Shown here: positions 1 through 11,759 of the stretch, piece by piece
How the letters are laid out: each line of letters starts with the position of its first letter
Position numbering within the stretch: position 1 is the first letter of the stretch
Source of the DNA: Lactuca virosa
Taxonomy: Eukaryota > Streptophyta > Magnoliopsida > Asterales > Asteraceae
Direction: 5' to 3'
DNA length: 64,000 nt
Assembly: GCA_928212115.1 (NCBI GenBank)
Contig: CAKMRJ010003334.1
Coordinates: 341,855,508 to 341,919,507, forward strand
Notes under the pieces: model-generated
What the model was told of the DNA's origin: nothing
Seen by the model: only the letters and a program-made list of their open reading frames with translations
The model's database searches: none
Translations under genes and position numbers: made by a program

Positions 1-165
1 GATCATGTGGAAGAAGGCAACATTGAAGTTCATTTTGTAAAAACAACTTATCAGCTTGCTGGTATTTTTACAAAAGTTTTGGATGAAAAATCATTTGTTC
101 GAATTTTGACAGGTTTGGGAATGATCGAAGCGAGTTCGGTTCCAGGAATGATTTCGAATGTATAA
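1..165 (+). CDS. Copia polyprotein C-terminus (RNase H tail), partial
   Basis: The first frame is open from base 1 to a TAA at 163-165 and encodes 54 residues. The segment containing HFV..TYQLAGIFTK.LDEKSF matches the end of Ty1/copia RNase H, which normally reads close to HF(V/I)-x-T-x-x-QLADIFTKPL followed by a short tail. The A-D-I to A-G-I and KPL to KVL changes suggest decay. RNase H removes the RNA template during reverse transcription. The rest of the polyprotein is outside the window, so whether it was intact cannot be judged. Confidence 0.8.
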   Translation, partial: DHVEEGNIEVHFVKTTYQLAGIFTKVLDEKSFVRILTGLGMIEASSVPGMISNV

Positions 166-1864
166 CAAAGGAGTGCTATACAAATGTGTTGATTCAGTGG
201 CAATAATACTTTATTCAGCGGTTACTGTTCATAGTCAACGCTTCGACACGCTTCGAATTCGACAATGTGCATGATGGTTATGTGGTACAAAGTTTCGTTA
301 GTTTGTCAAAATTTTCGTAAGGTTGTCTATGTTTCGTCAGTTTACAAATTTTTGCTTGTCTTTAAAAATGTCTTTCGTTAGTTTGTATCTTAGCATTATT
401 TTCAAAAAATCAAAAACTACAAAAAGATTTTCTTTTGCTCATTGTTTTCTTTTTCGAAAAATTCACAAAAACACAAAAATATTTTTTTTGCTAGAAAAAT
501 CAAAAATATCAAAAAGATTTTTGTTATTTTCTTTATTTTTTCTTTATGCAGATTACACGAAAGTTTTTTCAAGGGTCATGCTTGCGTTTCTATGGGAATG
601 TACAATTTCGATAACTATGTACTAGTTAGACTGTCCCTAGAACCATGCTGCAGCATGTCGACCCAAGCCTCCATAGACTCAATGTGTGTTTACGAAATCC
701 TTAATGAAATTTTTCATACGAAAATTTCTTCCCAAGTCAGGCTTATATTCACATTAGTCAATAGAGCTACCTTACTCTTCTCACATGAGTTAATAGTTTT
801 CTGTTTTGTCCAAAGATAACAAAGGTACAATTCGTTTCTCAAGACAAATCGTTTTTATCATAAAGTTCTAACACATTTCACACACAAAGACATATGTCTG
901 AGAGGTCATTGATCAAACCAATCATGACTTAGGCATGTCAAAAGTCTGTGTTAATGATCTAACATCATGAGACCGTGATGAAAGTGAAACCCAACCTTTC
1001 GAACCCTTATAAGGAATTAACGAGGAACTAAGTTCCAGTTTTCACGAAACATTTGTTTCAGTACCGCTTTTCAAAACTCCAAATCATATTCATTTCTTAT
1101 GTGTGGTCTTGATCAAACTATCGCAGCCCACGATGTTTGTTACCCAACAGGATCAAGTCTAATTTTTTTTTTTTGAATATGATTTCCGTGTGAGTTTCAT
1201 CTGATTCCCAAGTCATTTTGAAAATACTTCAAAGCATACTTGTCACTCGCTACATTGGTCAAACAGGTAATTTATGTTACAATTACTCACCTTATGTTTA
1301 GGATGATATGTAACGAAATTGTAAACCACCCATGAAGCCTTGTAAAAGAAGCCCTTCGATACTTCTCTATAAGTATTCGATTGAAATTCACGGGATCATA
1401 CACAAGCAGTTGATTATCTCTCTTGATAATTAACAAAGCAACTTTTTCTCGGAGTTTTTCTGCTTTTGTGTCGAACATTTGGTTTTCGACATCACAGATC
1501 AATATTTTCGTTAATTTGCTTCTTATCTTCTCTTTGACACACTGCACTCACGAAATCCTTGAGGCTATGAGTACTACCAACTCAGGCTGATGATTTCGAA
1601 AGTCTAGCAAATAACTTCGTCTCTAAACCCAAAGACGAAAGAGCTTTACCTCCATCCGAAGGTTGGTGACGGTTACTATTCTATGGGGAAACACGAACAG
1701 ACTGTCTGATGAGACGTTTTGTACTCAGTCCAGATTTCAAGGAGATGTGACAGTTACTTTTTGACGCATGGCAACTTTATTGGCAGCCTGGTACGACTTT
1801 CAAGGTGCCACGTCAGATCTCAGTTAAAGCTTATCCCGCGTAACATTCAAATTCCAGGGTTACA
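166..1864. other. Spacer between copia pol and the extra ORF
   Basis: About 1.7 kb with no credible coding content. Short ORFs occur on both strands (for example 323-625 plus and 1287-1547 minus), but they are low-complexity or resemble no family I know. The stretch is T-rich near 400-560. It may hold the promoter of the extra ORF. Confidence 0.5.
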
Positions 1865-1871
1865 TATAAAA
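1865..1871 (+). promoter_or_regulatory. TATA box just upstream of the extra ORF
   Basis: TATAAAA at 1865-1871 is followed by AAAACCCTAATC and the ATG at 1903. The ATG is only 38 bases downstream of the TATA start, so a start site at the usual 25-35 bp would leave almost no 5' UTR. Either the leader is extremely short, translation begins at a later ATG (1960), or the match is fortuitous. Confidence 0.4.
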
Positions 1872-1902
1872 GGGGATTCAAGGGTTCTTCAAAACCCTAA
1901 TC

Positions 1903-4900
1903 ATGGCTGGTGCTGATTCTGCTTCTCGCACAACTGAAGACATCACTTCTCAACCAATTATGAAGATTCAAAGCACGAATTATCAAGTTGAAGGGGATGT
2001 TTCTTTGTATCCTGAAGAGTTGAAGATGTTAATCATCGCATTAAAGAGTTCTGTTCTTTCAAAGGCTATGTTCAACTCGTTTGTTGTTCCACTTTCATGG
2101 CTTTCACAAGCAGGATCGACTGCTACTTACAGCAAAGCAATGGATATCATCACTTTTCAACTGGTGAATGAAAAGAAGATCCGATTGCCCAAGAAGATTT
2201 TTTGTCAGATTCTTGATATCCCTAATTCTCCAATATATACTGATATTTCTTCTGCAAAAATCATTCACATGTTTAATGAGATGGGTCATCAACCCCCACT
2301 CACCAAAATCAGTGATTTCAAGAAGTCTGCACTTCCGACTGTTTGGAATTTTCTCTTCGGAATTTTTCTACGATGCTTGACTGGTCGTCATGTTGGCTTG
2401 GATAAAGGTAGAATGGAGGTGTATGCGATGGTAGCAGGATTGTATTATGATATTTCAGTTGATTACTCTACACAGCTGTGGAAGGAATTTTAGAAGAGTG
2501 TTGAAAACACGAATGTTGTCCAAGGCATTTCATCTGCGAGGTACTGGAGTTTGATCCTTGGTTATTTTTATGACAAAGAAGGTATTGAGGTGCTTGCTGA
2601 TGAAGAAAAGGCTGAGTTCATGAAGTATCAATTCCCAAAGGAAGTTTCTAATGATGCAGAAGTGTTCACACACATTGCCAGGATTCCTGATGCAATGTTG
2701 AAGAGGGTTGAGCCAACAAATTCGGTGTTGGTTGAGTATTTGAAGACAATCAACCCTGATGATGAAACTGGACGGTTATTGTCTAAAGAAGATGCTTTTC
2801 CTTCGAAGAAACCAAAACTTTCTAAGAAGGATGCAAAGGCTATCCCTGAGAATCCTGTGCACGAATCCAAGCAAAAGAAGTCACCACAGAAACAGACGAA
2901 GCCAGACGAACAAGTTTCGACTGTTGTGATCGAGCCTGTGGAACCTGTTACTGATGATCATGTCAAGGAAACTATTCCATCCAAGTCTGGTGTTTTTCAA
3001 AGACTAAAGCAGAAAGCTCATGGTACACGAATGTCTAAAGATGGTTCTTCTCGATTTTCTCCTTCAAATGTTCGTAAACCACAAATTACTCATCAATGGG
3101 TACTTATTCGTGAGGTTCCAGCTCCTGTTTCGCCTTCATCAAAGAAACGAAGAGCTGAAGACGTGGCTAAACATATTTCAAAGAAGAAGAAAAAGCAACG
3201 AAAGTTGGTTGTACAAGAGGAGTCGTCCGAAGAGGAGATAGTTCCTGAGACACCCGAAACTATTCCTCCTAAATCAACTCCTGAGAAGACTAAGGTCATA
3301 ACACCTGAAGTTTCGTTAACCGAGTCAATCCTTGAGGAGGTTCGAACTTTAGACATCACTACAAACATATCTGATACGGATGTAAATGTCAATATGGGTG
3401 AAGGAGTTTCGAATACTGAGCTTCCATTGTCCACACAAGGTACTACTATTTTTTCTCCACTGGATACTACTGTCTCTTTGCCACCCTACATCATTCTTGT
3501 ATTCAACATCACAAACTCACTTACGTTTGAGCATGTGATTAAGAATCTGTTTACAACACTTTTCTCATCTCAATCCACTGATCCACCCAAAGAAGTTGGT
3601 GAACCAGAAACTGACACAGATGAAGGAGGTTTTGGGGGAACTTTCGAAGATATGGAGTTTGATGAAGAGGAAGAGAATTTTCCAGACCATATGTTGATGT
3701 CAATGAAGTAATTCAAGATTCTGAATAAGAAGTTAAATTCGATTGTTCAGTCTCAAGCTGACATGGGAGTAAGTCAGTCTGTCTCTAGTTTCGAAATTGA
3801 TGGCATGCTAAAAGCTGTTGAGGCAAGAATGCTTACTAAATTTTATGGGTTGGTTTCTGCATCTGAATCTCGATTAATGGAGAAGATGGATCAAAATGAT
3901 AAGTCTAATGAATTACGAATGAAGTCTCAATCTTCGAATTTTCTGGGTGAAGTTCAAGATTTACGAACGGTAGCTAAAGAACAACATGTCATGTTTGTTA
4001 AAGATGTGAAGAAAGTGCGTGAAGATGTCAATTTGAAGCTTCAAGAACTTCGTGAAGACATGGTAAAAGAGATTGTTGTTGTTCAGAAAGATTATGCATC
4101 TCTCAATCAGAAGATGGATATCATTTGTGATGCTGTCACAAAATTCGTGAAATTGTACGAAAGTTTGAGTCCTCAAATTACTCAACTTTCTACAAATGAC
4201 AGTCAGAGTTTCGTGGAGGTTATCACTTTACTAAAGGAGCTAAAAGACTTATCTGTTAAGCCTGTTTCATCCTCAATTATCACTCCTGAATTTTTGTCTC
4301 AAAAGTTTACACAATTTGAAGCTGTCTTGCATAAGCAGTTGGCTCCTTTATCCAGAATCTCAAATCTTCTACCAACAGATGCCCCACCTGTTAGCACAGG
4401 GGTGCAAGGGGGAGAAAAGAAGGTTGGTGATGCAAAAGTTAGTGGGGTTTCATATGTAGAAGTAAAAACAGTTGGCAAAATTTTTTCATCAAAGGTTCCA
4501 ACAACAAAACCAATAATTTCGTCTGTTGGGCCAGTTATTTCAACAGTGGTTACTGCAATACCAATTACAAAGTCAATTTCAAAAGGAATTGTTATTGGTT
4601 CTTCTGCTGGAAGTGGTAGCAGTTCGAAGCCAAAGGAAAATGTTGAAGGTTCTTCAATCAAAGACAAGGGAAAAACGATTTTGATTGAAAAATCAAAGGA
4701 GGAGAAGAAAGCTGAAGCAGAGGCTGAGGTTGAAAAGTTAAGAATAGTGCAAAGCATTATGCGACTTCGTGCAAATGATCCACCAGGAATGAACAAGGGT
4801 GATCTTGCTAAGCATTACAACTATGAAACAATTGAATCAAAAGTTGCATATAATCGTATGTATGCTTTTGAGAAGAAGCCGAAGCAAAGCTATGCTGTTG

Positions 4901-5685
4901 CCAACTCAGAAACGAATCAACTGGATTTCCCTATAAATGAGATGATGTTCATCATGGCTCAGTACAAAATTGCTGAGAAGTTTGACAATGATGATGAGTA
5001 CACATACATGAAAATCAGATTTCATGCAGTTCTTGGGAAACTTCCAGAGGAAATATGGTCACTCGTGAAGATAAAGAAGGTGATCAGCATAAAGAGGGAT
5101 GTTTTATTCGAGAATATGATGCAGAATCTTCGCTTTTTTGTTTCAAGAGCGAATGGACAAGTTTGTGACCTCTCAGTAGCATATTTTCCATTGATGAACT
5201 TGTATGATCTTATACAAGTTGCATTGTTGTTGAAAGATAAGGATGCTTCATATCTACAAGAAACTGATTCTGAAGTTTTTCGTCTTGGGCTTGCTCACAT
5301 CAAGATATTCATAGACAACTACTATGAGTGTTTAGCTCTTACTGATGTGGAGTTAGCTACTGCGAAGGGAATGGAAGTGAAAGTTCCAATGGAAATTTCG
5401 AAGACTCAGGCTGAGTTGAAGAAGTTTGCAGATGGGGAGATGTGCTTAAAGCCATTTGGAATGGTCTTCGCAGGAAAGGACAAGAATGGGAAGGCAAAGA
5501 GGTTTTTGTTCCAGACTAACGAAATTGAAAGATATACAACGTCCCAGTATACGAACTTTGTTGTTCGTATGAATAATTGTTCGAAAAATAATGTTGGTGA
5601 CAAGAAGGAGCTGAAGAAGATTATTTCATGGTACACTGAAATCCGAAGGGTAATGCTGTATGCTATACAAATTCTCTTGAACTGA
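1903..5685 (+). pseudogene. Long extra ORF of copia element K, interrupted by two stops
   Basis: One reading frame of 1261 codons runs from the ATG at 1903 to a TGA at 5683-5685. It is broken by TAG at 2491-2493 and TAA at 3709-3711, with no frameshift. In order: an N-terminal globular region (residues 1 to about 250, with motifs such as SLYPEELKML and CLTGRHVGLDKG); a Lys/Pro/Ser/Glu-rich region (about 270-600); a heptad-rich likely coiled coil (about 625-750); a Ser/Pro/Gly linker; and a charged C-terminal domain (about 930-1260). I recall similar long proteins of unknown function in Asteraceae genomes but cannot name a family. No convincing signal peptide is visible, and no clear membrane span except possibly a hydrophobic stretch near residues 535-555. 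It lies between pol and the polypurine tract, so it belongs to the element. A captured host gene or an envelope-like ORF are alternatives. Confidence 0.6.
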
Positions 5686-5704
5686 AGATGGTCGACATTA
5701 TTAC

Positions 5705-5716
5705 AAAGTGGGAGAA
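5705..5716 (+). other. Polypurine tract of element K
   Basis: AAAGTGGGAGAA directly precedes the TGTA start of the LTR. This is the normal plus-strand DNA priming site. Confidence 0.8.
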
Positions 5717-6000
5717 TGTAAGGGTCGAAGTCATGCTGTAATATGTCGAAGTCGTAAGTTTATTTTACAAGGCACATTTGTAACAAAGCGTACTGTTCAG
5801 TCCTTGTAATTTTTTGTGTGCTTTCTCGTTTCCTATAAATATGGACATTACTTAGAGTTAGATAAGAGTCTTTGTATGAACTTGTCTATTTTCTCTCGGT
5901 AATAGTTGAAAGCATAATAGAGCTAAAACCAGATCATATGTACATCGCGTGTTCAATCTGCATTCGTTTAACTCTGATTTGATTCATACTTGATTCTACA
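5717..6000 (+). repeat. 3' LTR of copia element K
   Basis: The 284-bp sequence starts TGTAAGGG after the polypurine tract and can end at TTCTACA (6000), giving TGTA...TACA termini. A TATA box (TATAAATA, 5834-5841) lies in the middle. The 3' boundary is inferred from the terminal CA because the partner LTR is outside the window. Confidence 0.65.
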
Positions 6001-6110
6001 CATCATCACCCCCCTTAAGTACCTAAAGGTCCTAATTGAGCCAACTAAGTTGTGAGTCTAAACACCGACATATGTATTCAATTCACTCACAACATGTCTC
6101 TAATACTAAC
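6001..6110. other. Short unassigned spacer
   Basis: Lies between LTR K and the probable solo LTR S. It ends in ACTAAC, which recurs at the far side of S. Confidence 0.4.
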
Positions 6111-9100
6111 TTGTAACGTCGTGATTTTCACCATAATTTTTTTTTCTTTTTAAAACATTTATTTAACAGAATACGTTAGCGGAAGACTTAGTTTTTAATT
6201 CAAAACATTTTTCAAAACCACAACGTTACTTCAAAAATTCAAACATAATTCCAAACCTTTTAAAATGTAAACAAAATACTTTAAAGTAAAGAATCAAAAC
6301 GTGTCCAAGAGTGGTATCGTTACTATAAATCTACTACCCATAAGAACCCCTCTCACCAAGGCCAATCTTCTAAATTGCCTGCACCAATCAAGGCACAAAA
6401 GAGAAAAGATACAAGTGTTAGCCCCCGCTGAGTGAGTTCATAAAGTTACATATAAAACATACAAACCCCACATGGGTCAATCATTCATTTTATGATGAAA
6501 CATAAAAATGATAGACAAGTAAAGCTAGCAATACAACCGCATAACATAGTTAACCAGTCATATATTCCACTGCATACATGCATAAATGTTCAACCGCAGT
6601 TCTACAACATAACATATATGATCGACCAAATACCATATAAACAACTGAATAGCATGTAAACAATCACATTTCATATATAGATAACTTTTACTTGTTCAAC
6701 CTTTTATTAATAACCAACCTTTTGGTATATATTCAACCCTTTAATATACAACCAACATTTGTTATATATTCAATCTTTTAATATGCAACCAACCTTTTGT
6801 TACATGTTCAACCTTTTAATATGCAACCAACCTTTTGTTACATGTTCAACCTTTTATTATATCTATCCAACCGATTGATAGAAAAGTGTCCCTTAGTGCT
6901 ACCTAACCCAAGAGAAACACCCCGTTCACTACTTGTGTGCACGGCCAGCCGAATGCTCAAAGTGGCTCATGACTTCCACCCGAAACACCAACCCCATGAC
7001 TCCACTTTTGCTACTCCGACTTTGCAAAGTACAAGTACCCCACGGTGTCGTTCAGGATCGGTACAAACGGTGTCAATTCTACTGATACACCTCCCGATTC
7101 CCACGTGATGTTTGCGCTGGCCGCGAACGAGGGACCAACATCACTCCAGCCCACGAACACCGAAGTGCCCTCAAACCATGTGTCACACGGTCATCTAGAA
7201 AGATCGGCAACTAACAACCGTTGTGGCTATAGCTCTTCCTATAGGTACTCTTTCAACCTAGTAGGCACCTTCAATGATCCGGATAAAGTTTTAGGCAAAG
7301 GTCATCAAACTACCCAAACCCACTACGCATAACCCCGCAATGTCATTTATACATTAAGTAAAGCATGTAATGCATACCATATAAATATGTATTAAACATG
7401 CAATGTATTTATAACCAACACATCAAAACACAACCATACATCATATTTCAAGCAACTTAAGCTAGCATGCTATATTCATCAAGTTCATCAAAGTGTAAGC
7501 AACATAGCAATTAGGTCATAACATGGCATTAACACAAAGCATATATTAGCATCACAAATATCATATCATCATCAAGCACAAGTAATGACATGGTCATCCT
7601 AAAGTGAATTAAATCACCATCTACGGATTGCACGTTTCAATCATGCAACCTTAGTGAGTTAAAACTATGAACTCACCTTTAGCCTTGATGAAATCTTCCT
7701 TCAATTCCAAGTCTTGAACTTACTTGAAGTTCTCAAGGCTCCACCTAAACACCACACATAACAGTCAATTAACAAATAAAGTATATATTTCAAAAATACA
7801 ACTTTATTCTAACCTTTATATTAATTTCAATAATTTCCCAGCCCGGCCCCCGTTCAGTGTTTCAAGCATAAAACCGAATCTACAGCTCTAATTTGGATGA
7901 CATCAGACTTTCTGGAAACTAGAGTAGATTTCCTAGAACTTCATGATAGAGGATCATCTTCCAATTCTGCCCAGATTAGCAGCTATAGCTCTCGCAAGAT
8001 GGAGAAAAGTTGTTGTGCAGAATTCCAACATTCACCAAAAATTACTATATGATTCAAGGCTTTCAGTAAATGATTATAGTTGCTCAATTTTACACACAAG
8101 ATGATTGAATGATAGTATTAAGACATCGATTGTGTACTTTATGAGAATACCAAACAGATGACACAAAAATGTTGAGAGTAGAATGCCTAAACATATAGAC
8201 AAACTTTTAGAACAAAGTTCCAGATTTTTGACCCGTAACAGCCACCTGTTAAAAGCCATTGTAACACCACCAAGGACTATAAATTATACAATATTTTTGT
8301 ATATTACAGTATTTTATACTTTTAGCTTTTCAGAAAGTACTTTTAAAAGTCCAAACAATTTTTCTACAATTTTATATGATTTTTACAAAACAATCTATCC
8401 GAACAGCTAATTTCCGACCAGTCAGTGAAAAAGGAGATTTTCACTTAAGTTGGAGGAAACAAAAGGTCTTGGAAATATTCATGGAAAGACTAGACTCGAA
8501 TTCCAAACTTTGAGAATTTACGGATCATTAATCCGACTTTTAATGATTTTTCTATATTTTTTTGAAAACAGGGACAGATTGGTAATTTTGCTGAATTTTC
8601 CAGCTTTGAATTTCAAGGACTTTTTGACCACTTAACCTATTAAGTCATAACCAAAAGCACCCATAAAGATAAAAATTGAGTTCTTAACAGTAGAAACTTG
8701 TCAAGAAATATTAATAGCAATTTAATCCTCACACCAAGGTTCAAATTAGTAATCAACAAAGAAAACAAGTTCTCTAAAACATGGAGTAATACTTGAACAT
8801 GAACTAAGAATTTTTTAGGGTGTTCATAACCAAGTATTGACAGCAAGTAGCCATCAAGACTCGATCAAATATGGCTGGAGGTTGATTGCATAAAATCACA
8901 AGATCGAAGATTGAAAGAAGTATGACTAACAACACCAAATTGACTCACCAATTCCACCAATTCTCAAGAAATTGAGATATGAACTTGAGAAGAATAAGAA
9001 GTAAAGAATTTTACCAAGATTAGAATCGATTTCGCAGGTCTAATACACCTCCAATAGCCGACAATTACAGCCCTTCCTATCGCCCATCTTTCCACTGTTC

Positions 9101-9572
9101 GTTCCTCCCTTCTCCACCCTAAATGGCTAGCGTTTTTTTTCTTCCTTGGTCTTTGTGTTGCACGTCCTCACACATAGGAGGGCCGATTGATTCTCCTTCA
9201 TGAATAAAAGGAACGTGGAAAAGAAACGCACACCCCATGGCGATTGTCGATCCCTCTACATGGGGGTTATATTTGAGTTTTGCCATCTAGCCCCTTAATT
9301 CCCCATATTGTACCCCTTTTACACTAACCCTAGTTATCTTGACAAATTAGATTTCCTTTTATGACATTTGAGTCCCTCAACCCCAATTACCCCATTAAAA
9401 CGAATTATGTTTATCCTAATAATTTCATAAATTAATTTCATTAAATTACACACCTTTTTAATTTTGGATTAATTCTTTTAGATATTAAATAATACTATTT
9501 TTAGTTAATTTATTCCAATTTAACCTCATAGATAAAATACTTTGCATAAATAGTTCTTCGAGTAACGGAACA
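6111..9572 (-). mobile_element. Probable solo LTR (S), Ty3/gypsy-like, minus strand
   Basis: Read on the minus strand, the lower end has the form of a gypsy LTR 3' end (terminal GTTACA), and the other end reads ACAA on the plus strand. ACTAAC precedes the element (6105-6110) and recurs at 9573-9578, a possible target duplication. Internally it shows the same order as other LTRs here: a sequence near 6430 resembling the reverse complement of the GAACTCACT block, then a minisatellite, then a long AT-rich U3. There are no coding sequences. At about 3.46 kb it would be a long LTR. The boundaries rest on the short duplication alone. Confidence 0.5.
6695..6866. repeat. 38-bp minisatellite in LTR S
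   Basis: About 4.5 copies begin at 6695, 6732, 6769, 6807 and 6845 (spacing 37-38 bp) with the core TTCAACCTTTTAATATGCAA. The last two units are nearly identical. I see no strong inverted repeat in the unit. Confidence 0.85.
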
Positions 9573-9605
9573 ACTAACATCGTTTTCAATAGGATTCTCG
9601 AGTCC

Positions 9606-9953
9606 TTATATTTAGCCCGGGTGGGCAGGGTGGTGTATCGTTTGGATCTTCTGGAGGAACTCATTCAGATTCACAGTACTTTACATGTCTCTCAGTTGAA
9701 GAAGTGTTTGGTTGATCATTCCACAGTGGTTCCGTTGGAGGATATTCAAGTGGATGACCGTCTGAACTACATTGAGAGACTGGTGACAATCCTTGACCGG
9801 AAGACGAAAACCTTGAGGAACAAGGTTGTGGGATTGGTGAAGGTTCAGTGACAGCATCGTAAGGGTTCTGAGTGGACATGGGAGCCTGAGGAAGAGATTT
9901 GGGAGCATTACCCAAAGTTATTTGCGGTAGCGGACTTCGAGGACGAAGTCTGA
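9606..9953 (+). pseudogene. Gypsy integrase C-terminus and chromodomain fragment (element F)
   Basis: The frame starting near LARVGRVVYRLDLLEEL corresponds to the C-terminal part of a Tekay-type chromovirus integrase and its chromodomain. The same region in element M at 57.6-58.0 kb is closely similar. It contains the HVSQLKKCLVDHSTVVPLED block and a chromodomain-like segment, interrupted by TGA at 9850-9852 in place of a conserved Trp, and ends at TGA 9951-9953. Chromodomains target integration to particular chromatin. Everything upstream of about 9606 is missing. The polypurine tract and LTR follow directly, so this is the 3' end of an element truncated on its 5' side. Confidence 0.85.
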
Positions 9954-9956
9954 TCC

Positions 9957-9970
9957 AAGTGGGGGAGAAC
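9957..9970 (+). other. Polypurine tract of element F
   Basis: AAGTGGGGGAGAAC lies immediately before TGTAACACCC at 9971. Confidence 0.85.
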
Positions 9971-11741
9971 TGTAACACCCGATTTGTCAGTTAAAACCCT
10001 TGGTAATTGTTTCAATTTTTCCTTGGACCCTAGTACGTTGGGAGTACGTAAGGTATGTTGGTCGTACTATATATACGCAGGGCGTACGTGAGCCAGAGGC
10101 AAACCCTAATTTTTGGGGTTTTCACCCTATTTAAGCTCATTAAGTCCCCCAAGTCCTTCACCTTATCAGCCTCCATTGCCTTTTTGAGCTAACCTAGAAA
10201 CCCTAATTTGTTTTCCAAAGATATTGACCTTATGTGTGTGTTTTGTGTATGTGTGGCGTATCTTGAAAAATAAGAAGACTAGTGGAGAAGCATTGGACAA
10301 GAGGAAGCTTGTAGATCCATAGGTTATTCACCCTTTCTAGCTCCTTGAAGGTATAAATTTTCTACCTTGATGATTCATCTCTTAGATCTAGGTAGTTAGG
10401 GTTTTTGGGTTATTTTGGTCCCCTAAAGTGTTTCTTGAGAGTATAAGCTACCCCAGAAGGTTATGATGATAGATCTTAGTGTTTCTAATGTCCCTTATGC
10501 ATAACAATGGTGTCTTGATGATTTAAGCCCAACCATGTAAGGGTTGAGGGTTGTTTCATGAAGTTGGTGTGTTAAAATCCAAGATTTAATCTTTTTAAGC
10601 CATGCAAAAGCATAAAGTTTGCACTTTATGGATTAATGCATTTTAATAAGCTTAGATCTAAAGATGGACGTTAGGTCTTAACTGATTAAGACCTTAAAAA
10701 GAGGAATTGGCCAGTTGGGGCGAACGCAGATGTACGATTCGTGTATGCGTATGGGGTCCCGATCTGGTGAAGCATCCGAGTACGCCGGGTGTACTGAGGG
10801 TACGCTCAGTGTACTGACGAAGGGGGTTTTTTGGGCTATTAGTTTTGGGCCATCTTGGTCTTTGGGGTTTTAGGCCCTTGTTGGACCACAAGTTTTCTGA
10901 GTTGGGCCTTTATGGATTTGGGCCCATATTGGGCTTGGAATTCCTTTTTGGACTTTTGGGGTAGTTTGGATTTGGACCTTGGTATGCTAGGCCCAATAAG
11001 GGAATGGTAAAACAGTCTTTTACCCTTAAAGCCGGAATTTAGGGTTTGGACTCTCGGTTTGGGTTATTGACCTAATTTATAATTCAGGTTTTATTATTTG
11101 TGATTTAGTGAGAGGATTTTGCGATTTAGCAACTTGAGTGTGATTTGATATCTTTAGTCTGAGGCGAGTTTCCTTCACTATAGTCGTAGGGTCAAAGGCA
11201 CCAATGTTGGCCCACTGAATTATGTTTAGAAATTGATGGTTGTGTTTGTGACAATGTCGTGCTACGTTTGTATGTGCTTGATTGTCTTTGTGTGTCTTGT
11301 TGTTATGATTGTATGCTAGCTTTAGGGGGTGAAATAGACCCGATACCAGTTGAAAGAGACCGAAGGGGTGAACTAAACCCCGTACCGGTTGAAAGAGACT
11401 AAAGGGGGTGAAATATATCCAGTACCAGTTGAAAGAGACCGAAGGGGTTTAAATAGACCCAATTATGCATTGACTGTTATGAATGTATGGTATGGGGTAT
11501 TTTTGGGGAGCTCATTGAGCTTTGTGCTTACGGTTTTTAGTTTGTGTTTCAGGTACTTCCAGCTCAAAAGAGAAGGACCCAGCTTGATCGCACTGCATCC
11601 ACCCGTGTTTTTTCCGCATTATGTGATTTTGGGATTTGTACTCTGATATTAGTTTCATTATGATACACTTTTGGTTGCTTAGACTTGACTATTGAATTTC
11701 TGAAATGAAAATTTTTATCAGGAAAATTTCCGGAAGTTACA
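9971..11741 (+). repeat. 3' LTR of gypsy element F
   Basis: The 1771-bp LTR starts TGTAACACCC and ends GGAAGTTACA. A TATA-like TATTTAA is at 10128-10134. Three degenerate GTACGC-N3-GCGTAC palindromes precede it at about 10033, 10053 and 10073, and another pair lies at 10780 and 10800. The 3' block (GGCTTGATCG/CACTGCATCCACCCGTG..., near 11580-11610) is shared with the LTRs of element H, so these are related subfamilies. Confidence 0.8.
11325..11462. repeat. 39-40 bp minisatellite in LTR F
   Basis: Four copies begin at 11325, 11364, 11404 and 11443. Each combines a GGGGTGAA...ACCC segment, able to form a short GGGT/ACCC stem, with GTACCAGTTGAAAGAGAC. It lies about 280-415 bp from the LTR 3' end. 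Confidence 0.85.
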
Positions 11742-11759
11742 TACTAATATCAACTAACT

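Larger units (their letters stand above)
1..6000 (+). mobile_element. Ty1/copia-type LTR retrotransposon K, 3' portion with extra ORF and 3' LTR
   Basis: The window opens inside the element: the tail of a copia RNase H, a 1.7-kb spacer, a long extra ORF with two in-frame stops, a polypurine tract and an LTR. An ORF downstream of pol is known from Sirevirus-type copia elements, where it is called envelope-like, but there it follows pol closely. Here the gap is 1.7 kb, so the Sirevirus assignment is only a possibility. The 5' LTR, gag and most of pol lie to the left of the window. Confidence 0.75.

Noticed and set aside
1287..1547. 86-codon minus-strand ORF in the spacer of element K
   Set aside because: No recognisable motif, opposite to the element, and unsupported by a second copy.
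1903..5685. Calling the extra ORF a viral-type envelope gene
   Set aside because: No clear signal peptide or paired membrane segments; the position alone is not enough.
6797..7332. Overlapping plus-strand ORFs near 7 kb
   Set aside because: They start in the 38-bp minisatellite and continue through LTR S with no conserved domain.
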